Positions 22,602-28,428 of a stretch of DNA of 28,428 bases are shown piece by piece. Both the position numbers and the translations under genes were made by a program. Position 1 is the first letter of the stretch; every line of letters starts with the position of its first letter. Origin of the DNA: Silene noctiflora (Eukaryota; Streptophyta; Magnoliopsida; Caryophyllales; Caryophyllaceae); contig VHZZ01000081.1 in assembly GCA_009801015.1 (NCBI GenBank), positions 74,670 to 103,097 on the forward strand, given 5' to 3'. Under the pieces are notes generated by a model. It was not told the origin of the DNA and did not search any database. It saw only the letters and a program-made list of their open reading frames with translations.

Positions 22602-25600
22602 ATGGCTACCTCATTTCGTATTGTTGTTGTTGGAGACATTGTAAGCTTTCTTTTATCTTTCATTGCCATCTGTCTAACTCATTCTCATTTTTTTATCTTG
22701 TGAATTTCTTAGCTGTGTACTATTTTTATTCAAGGTCTCTTATTTGTGATTTAATGTGTACATTATTCCCTCACTTATTATTATTATTATTATTTCGTTG
22801 ATTCTTTTGGTGAAGCATGAGGATTGGGAATTAGAGCAAGACTACAAGGCGCTCAGAAGTTTACAGGTAAATACGCCTTTGGTAATTGTTCATGAATCTT
22901 TTACAATCTGAGATATGTGAATGCGTGAAGATTCACATCGTTCTTCCTCTCCTTTTTTTTTTTTTTTTTTTTTTTTGGCTGAGGGATTGCAATGTAAGAC
23001 TTGTTTAGTAGTGTCTGATCCAAATATCAAATAGAGTATTACGATTTAGGCTAATAAAGAACCATAAATCATACAAGTAATAGCATAAAGTAATAATTGG
23101 TAGAAGATTGCTTTAATAATATCCCCAGGAGTTCATAAATGAAATTTATGAATTCCAATTTATCGAACCAAGTGACTAATACATAGAAAAAGCTGAACAG
23201 ACTTTTTAAAACTCACTTGAAGAATTTCCTCTAGAATGTGTTATGTTAAACTTAGAGCTGGCAAAAGCTGACCCGAGTCGAGGAACCTGAACCGAAACGC
23301 ATGAGATATGTCCCGATAGAACCCGTAAACTGGGAGAATAAAAACCGACCCAACCCGAGGCTGAACTGATAACCGATACCAGCCTTATTTGTTCCAATCC
23401 TAACCTGACCGGAATCGATTTGACCCGTTATCCGATATTGACCTGACTCAACTCAATAGTTGAATGAACTTACCTGGTAATTCTACTCTTGTGAATCTTT
23501 ATAGCTGAAATGAATTTAACTTGGTAATTCTAGTTGCATGTCTAACAAGTAATTATGTTTTCTGCAGCCGGAACTGGTGCTTTTTACAGGCAAGTCTCTT
23601 TAACTTCCTGTTTTGTATCTTTAAGAACCATTCTTTGATGTTTTGAGGACATTGAGATATTTTCCCTTTATTCATCTTGAATCATGACTGGTAAGATAAC
23701 GCTGAGCAATTATTCTGTCAGCTTTTGTTTTGCAATAGGTCTGGCCTCCCTTTGTTCATTCATCTAAATTCAACCTCGTCTTTTGGATTATTAGGTGACT
23801 TTGGGAATGAGAATTACGAACTTGTTAGGAGTGTCGCAAAGATAGACATGCCCAAAGCAGCAATACTTGGAAATCATGATTCCTGGGGTACCCAAAAGTT
23901 CTCCTCAATGTAAGTTCAACTTTCCAATTGAGTATGATAAATTGATAACCGATATTTTTTATTGAGTTATATTAGCTGTCAAAGAAACTCTTCATGTATT
24001 GATGAAATGAATGCAGTCATTTGTGAATTCTCCATAGGAATCTATTTTAATCTTCACTTGCTTTTTCCATTTGAATTCTTCCTGGTTAAAATTGCTGTTT
24101 ATTTACCACTGTTTGTCAAATCTTCTGCATAATTCTACTTATTTTGGCTTTTCTGTATGTGCTAGGAGAAAAGATGGAATTCAGCTACAGCTGGAAGCGT
24201 AAGTTCCTCTACTGTTAAAACTTTCTACCTTAAAATGCTGTGTTATTCCTGCTTGAAAATTGAATACCACATTTGGGAGATGAATATTAGTGGTTAAGAA
24301 AAATGAATAGTAGTGGTTAAGAAATGGCAAAAGTTGATACATTTGGGAGATGAATAGTAGTGGTTAAGAAAAATGACGAGGACAATAAAATTTGGACGTG
24401 ATAATCTAGAAAGATCTGATATTTGGTGGTAAGCTCGATGATGTATGATGTATCCTGAAAAGAGAATTGTGAAAAGAAAAATAGAAGAGCAAGGAGTGTG
24501 ATTTTGGGGTAAAGGAAGATCCTACCAGCGAAGCTTCTCAGCAGAGTTCATTTAGAATCGATCCTGTTTACATTTACCCCGCCTCATTGGTTGATTATTA
24601 TGTTTCGTTGATTATATAGAGTGATCTTAAGATTGTTAGGGGCTTACACGTTTTCATTTCTGAATTTATCCTTCTACAATTGCTGCGAGGAAAACTTCTC
24701 AGCAGAGTTGAGTAGCCAAGCCTATTTCCTCTTCCCTCCCCAAACACACACACACACACAAAATAACTTTGTTAATTAGCTATTTTCTGGTACAACTTGC
24801 TTGGTAAAATTAATTGACTACTTTGTACCCTTGTTAACATTTAGCTTAGGGAAAGAGTATGTTGGATATGGACGCTTGGACTTCCCCGCATTGAAAGTTA
24901 GTGTTGTAGGTGGGAGACCTTTTTCTTGTGGAGGTGATAACTTATTCAGGAAAAAGCTTCTAAAAAGGTATGAACTCAAAGCAAGTTTTATACTATCACT
25001 CCTATTCTTATGATATCTAAGATTTTGTTCTGGTTGCAGTTGCCGGTATTACAACCTTTTTTTTTCCTCTAATTGTTCTGAAAGTGATGCTTTTATAATT
25101 TTTCTCAAGCAATTCTTATCATACCAACTGTATCCATTGATTATTTGGGTGCTTTATTTTTTTTCTTATGTGTAATGTTAACCCATAGGTGAGTGTGTGA
25201 ATGCTGAGGATATTTAGACAAAATATATCCTTGTTTCATAACTTCGTTACGGCCCAAAGGGCATTATCATTTCTAACGTTGGTAGCTTTGCTAATCTCTT
25301 ATTTTTGTTCTCCTCTCTCTTGTTGTTTTTTACTACCATGTGATTGCTTCTAGCTTGCTATGCTTATAGCTATGTTATATATCCTCCTTTTGTCATAGAC
25401 TTTAGGACCCTTTAGTGTTGGAAGATTTCGAAACTTGGCCATTGCTCAACTCCAAATTGTTGGCTCTTAAGCATAGCAAGTTATTGTCTTGCAAGTTTTA
25501 AATCCACGTAAATAGCACAGATTTGAGTGCATTCATCTCTAGGAGTTGGGACTTTGTTTTCCTTGGCTTTAATAAATTAGCTTTTGGTTTATGTTGTGAT

Positions 25601-26488
25601 TTTAGATTTGGAGTCAAAACAATGGAAGAAAGTGCGGATAAAATTCATAAGGCTGCTATGGAAACTCCAGACGGCCACTCAATTATATTTCTCGCACATA
25701 ATGGGCCAACAGGTAGGTAACCAGTGAATTTTATAGACCTCTGNCGAAGAATTGAAGATTCTGGTATTTTGGATGAACTTNTGTATCCCTCNGTGTGCAG
25801 GTCTGGGTTNCGGTCCAGATGACATATGCGGTAAAGACTGGGTAGGTGGTGGAGACTTTGGGGATCCAGGTCTTTTTCTTTCTCTTACTCTCCCCGATTT
25901 AAAACTTTCTTCATTTGCACCTGATCTATAGGACGAACATCATACATGTGATTCTCTTGGCAACTGATCTTGGTCTTATCATTCTAGCANATTTTATAAA
26001 TTATAATTATANATGTAAACACGATGCTTTCATTTCGATTGAGGGATTTGATGACCCGATACCTATTTCATTATGCAGATCTAGCCCAAGCCATATCCCT
26101 CTTAAAAGAGAATAGCAATTATCAGGTTCCTTTGGTTGTGTTTGGACACATGCATCAAGAAATGCTCAATGGGGGTTTCCGGAAGATGATATCCATTGGA
26201 AGTGATAATACTATTTACGTGAATGCAGCCATTGTACCGAGGGTAAAACCTGTAGACTTGGGTAAGTCCCGTGTATTCACGGTAATAGATTTCATTGACG
26301 GTAGAGTAAAAAAAGTAGTAGAAACTTGGGTGTTAGTTGTTGGCAACGAGACATTTAAAGAGGAACTTATATTGTTCCATGCTGATACTGAAGTCACCCA
26401 AGCTACTTCTTTTGAGACACCGTTAATTGAGCCTTGTTTGGCCGGGTTAAGTTTGAGTCCGAGTCCGAGTCCGAGTCCGGTAACTTAA
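22602..26488 (+). CDS. Calcineurin-like metallophosphoesterase, DevT/TIGR04168-like
   Basis: Two-metal phosphoesterase; the compact form resembles the cyanobacterial DevT-like/TIGR04168 group, whose plant members are probably of plastid ancestry (family assignment from memory, substrate unknown). Nine exons: 22602-22640, 22816-22866, 23568-23589, 23795-23909, 24166-24198, 24845-24967, 25606-25712, 25801-25869, 26079-26488 (stop TAA), 322 aa. All five metal-binding blocks are present: GDIHED (D12, H14), GDFGNE (D39), GNHD (N64, H65), LAHNG (H159) and GHMH (H210, H212). The ATG at 22602 has a strong context (CCACCATGGCT) and lies just before the core fold; a longer N-terminus is possible. Exon 3 is only 22 nt and its downstream intron uses a GC donor (ACAG|GCAAGT). 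Base 25810 is N inside codon 168, probably Phe by context but unresolved. The C-terminus ends in four Ser-Pro pairs from a hexanucleotide repeat. A satellite array starts about 650 bp downstream. Confidence 0.93.
22867..23567. other. Metallophosphoesterase intron 2 with GACCCG repeat
   Basis: A 701-nt intron. It holds a run of 24 T (22953-22976) and, from about 23256 to 23460, a GACCCG/AACCCG-rich segment of the same kind as the foldback near 1541-2020. No coding exon is seen inside it. Confidence 0.55.
24199..24844. other. Metallophosphoesterase intron 5 with local repeats
   Basis: A 38-bp unit starting ACATTTGGGAGATGAATA at 24269 recurs at 24339 with one mismatch, and a partial copy (AATAGTAGTGGTTAAGAAA) lies between them. 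A (CA)8 microsatellite is at 24745-24760. Nothing else is recognised. Confidence 0.7.
24968..25605. other. Metallophosphoesterase intron 6, nothing recognised
   Basis: A 638-nt AT-rich intron with T-runs and no repeat or coding signal that I can support. It separates Lys/Arg (AAAAG|gt) from the exon starting at 25606. Confidence 0.6.
26455..26478 (+). repeat. (GAGTCC)4 coding hexanucleotide repeat
   Basis: Four exact GAGTCC units at the end of the metallophosphoesterase frame encode alternating Ser-Pro just before the terminal Val-Thr-stop. Whole-unit slippage keeps the frame, so length may vary between individuals. Confidence 0.9.
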
Positions 26489-27139
26489 AGTTATGGCTTT
26501 TTTTTAGAATTAGTATTATCTAGTATTGGTGCCCGGCTACGCCCAGACTAACTAAATTTTTTTTTAAAATTTATTTCCAATTAAATAAAACTATTTTAAA
26601 TTTGCAAACTCATAAATTTATCTCTAACATATTTTTTTATATCATATCTTAAAATTACTACCCTCGCTATTAATATTTTACTTTATCGATTAGTTAGCTA
26701 ATTGTTCATATATGCTTTCTTTTGTTATTAGTATTAGTATTGTAACTTTTATTACATCCGTTATTACCACAGTTATTTTCACTACTCCCGTCGTAATTAT
26801 TGAAATGTACATAAAAGAGCATCTACTGACCGTTATGATGATTAAATAATTCTGCAAGATAATAAGGCAAACAAGGTTTAGCTAAGATAAATTTCACTAA
26901 AAACGTCAATGGGCTAGACGTATTTAACTTGTTTTTTGTTTTCATCAGTATGAAACTGAATGTATGTGCTACCTAGCTAGTCTTCTTTAAGGCGGAGTTA
27001 TTCGTCTTAATATTAAGACGAGTTAAATATCATTTTACATGGCGTAGAGGACAAATCTTTTGTTTTTCCCTATGCATATTGTTTGTCTTATTCATATTAC
27101 ATGAGCATATTCGATCTTCCGATTATTCAAGACCTTCAG
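26489..27139. other. 3' flank of metallophosphoesterase up to the satellite
   Basis: AT-rich sequence with an AATAAA at 26584-26589, a plausible poly(A) signal about 96 nt after the stop. GTGCCCGGCTACGCCC (26529-26544) resembles a motif seen in dispersed plant repeats. A perfect 18-bp palindrome, CGTCTTAATATTAAGACG, is at 27003-27020. There is no coding gene. Confidence 0.5.
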
Positions 27140-28428
27140 ATTTTTGCCTGAGGCTGGTTTATTGCATTCAGGAATCATCAAATTACCTCTGTTGTTCCTC
27201 AAATTTTATGTACCCGCTTTATTTGACCCGGGTAACTGCCCAATTGATTTACGGACGTTTTTTGTTCGGAGACCCTGAGATCCAGAAAAACCGTGTATTA
27301 TACACTTTAATTCTAGCCATTCGGGAGGTCGTATCGGGACACATTTATTTTTCTCCAGGTTTTTCTACCCCACACTCGGGCTCGCTTTATAAGTTACCCT
27401 ATTCGATCAGAGCTCCAAATTTTAATTTAACTATTAATTCAAACGTCCTTGGTTGTTCCCAAAACATTTTGAGGCCGCTTTTTCTGACAATAGAAACCAT
27501 GAATGATCTACGAACGATTTTGTTCCGGGACCATGAAATCTCGAAAAACAGTGTATAATACACTTTAATTTGAGTCGTTTAGATGGTCATACCGGATCAC
27601 GTCTTTTATTCTCCCGAATTTTCTACCACACACCCAGGGTCGCTTCATAAGTTACCCTATTCAATCTGAGCCCCAAATACCAACAATAATTCCATTGTTC
27701 ACGACCATCCGATTTTCGCCCGATACTGGTTTATCGAATTCAGTGACCCTCAAACGTCCTCAGTTGTTTCTAAAAATTTTCGTGGTAGCTTTTACTGACA
27801 TGAGGAGCCATCAGTATAATTTACAAGCGATTTTGTTCTGGGACCCTGAAATCCCGAAAACTGTGTATTATACACTTTAATTTGAGTCGTTCCGAAGGTC
27901 GCACCGGATCTCGTTTCTTTTTCTCCCGGTTTTTTTACCACACACCCGGGGTCGCTTCAAAAGTTACCCTCTTCGATCTCAGCCCAAATAACATGTATTA
28001 ATTCATTGTTTACGATTTTCGATTTTCGCCAAAGACTGGTTTATCGCATTCAGGAACCGCCAAATGACCTCTGTTGTTCCTCAAATTTTACGTCGTCGCT
28101 TTATCTGACCCGATAACCACCCAATTAATTTACGGATGATTTTGTTTCGAGACCCTGAAATCCCGAAAAACCGTGTATTATACACTTTAATTTGAGTCGT
28201 TCGAGAGGTAGTACCGGATCACGTTTTTTATTCTCCCAAATTTTCTACCACACACCCAGGGTCGCTTCATAAGTTACCCTATTCGATCTGAGCCCCAAAT
28301 ACCAACTGTTAATCCATTGTTCACGACCATCCTATTTTCGCCCGATACTGGTTTATCGCATTCAGTGACCCTCAAACGTCCTCAGTTGTTCCTAAAATTT
28401 TTCGCGGTAGCTTTTAGTGACACAAGGA
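27140..28428. repeat. Tandem satellite, about 310-bp monomers, open at window end
   Basis: At least four consecutive diverged monomers. The landmark GTGTATWATACACTTTAAT begins at 27293, 27551, 27863 and 28173, and GTTACCCT begins at 27393, 27651, 27963 and 28273; both give spacings of 258, 312 and 310 bp. The short interval is a deletion of about 53 bp near 27436. Two subtypes can be told apart in the segment after CTGGTTTATYG: subtype a (GGAAYC...ACCTCTGTTGTTCC) near 27170 and 28050, and subtype b (GTGACCCTCAAACGTCCTC) near 27740 and 28360, with the deleted copy closer to b. No conserved ORF crosses the units. The period is of the size I recall for subtelomeric satellites in Silene (X43.1/SacI), but sequence identity was not tested. 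Confidence 0.9.

Noticed and set aside
27079-27558. 159-codon ORF at the right end
   Set aside because: It runs through satellite monomers, and the frame is not kept in the neighbouring copies, so it is a chance opening in tandem repeat DNA.

Overview
This is a 28.4 kb window of plant nuclear DNA. It is intron-rich and AT-rich, its genes are typical plant families (a plastid HSP90, an SKU5-like secreted multicopper-oxidase homologue), and MITEs, SINE and LTR relics fill the spaces. The prolyl oligopeptidase carries local residues that I remember from the Caryophyllaceae POP / peptide-cyclase group (Saponaria). Together with the roughly 310-bp satellite at the right edge, this makes Caryophyllales, probably Caryophyllaceae, my best guess. 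That placement is inference from memory and was not tested.

Layout: (1) 1-2236, repeat-filled DNA that is probably the first intron of a prolyl oligopeptidase gene whose first exon lies outside the window. (2) 2237-7526 (+), exons encoding 694 residues of prolyl oligopeptidase, with an open frame and a complete Ser/Asp/His triad but an unusual GESNGG nucleophile elbow. (3) 7527-8179, the gap between two convergent 3' ends, holding a Stowaway-like MITE. (4) 8180-10631 (-), a complete 7-exon SKU5-similar (ascorbate-oxidase-like) gene for 544 aa. (5) 10632-11364, promoter plus a hAT-like MITE relic. (6) 11365-17569 (-), a complete 19-exon chloroplast HSP90 (CR88/HSP90.5 type) for 796 aa. (7) 17570-22601, a 5-kb divergent intergenic region with hairpins, a perfect 50-bp direct repeat, a foldback element flanked by 18-bp direct repeats and a possible 5'-UTR exon. 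(8) 22602-26488 (+), a 9-exon calcineurin-like metallophosphoesterase (at least 322 aa) resembling the cyanobacterial DevT/TIGR04168 type, with a 22-nt microexon and a GC-AG intron. (9) About 27140-28428, a diverged tandem satellite that runs off the window.

Exons were reconstructed by hand from GT/GC-AG sites, reading-frame continuity and family sequence. Every reconstructed exon length agrees with its splice phases, so the gene models are firm, but no transcript was seen. The four genes are unrelated single-copy-type loci and I see no operon-like or cluster logic. There is no convincing new multi-gene system. The items most worth a second look are the altered POP active-site elbow in a possible orbitide-processing lineage, the gene/satellite junction with a conserved palindrome in every monomer, and the young repeat structures in the divergent promoter region. 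A few N bases (3525, 25744, 25781, 25792, 25810, 25990, 26012) show the assembly is not fully finished.
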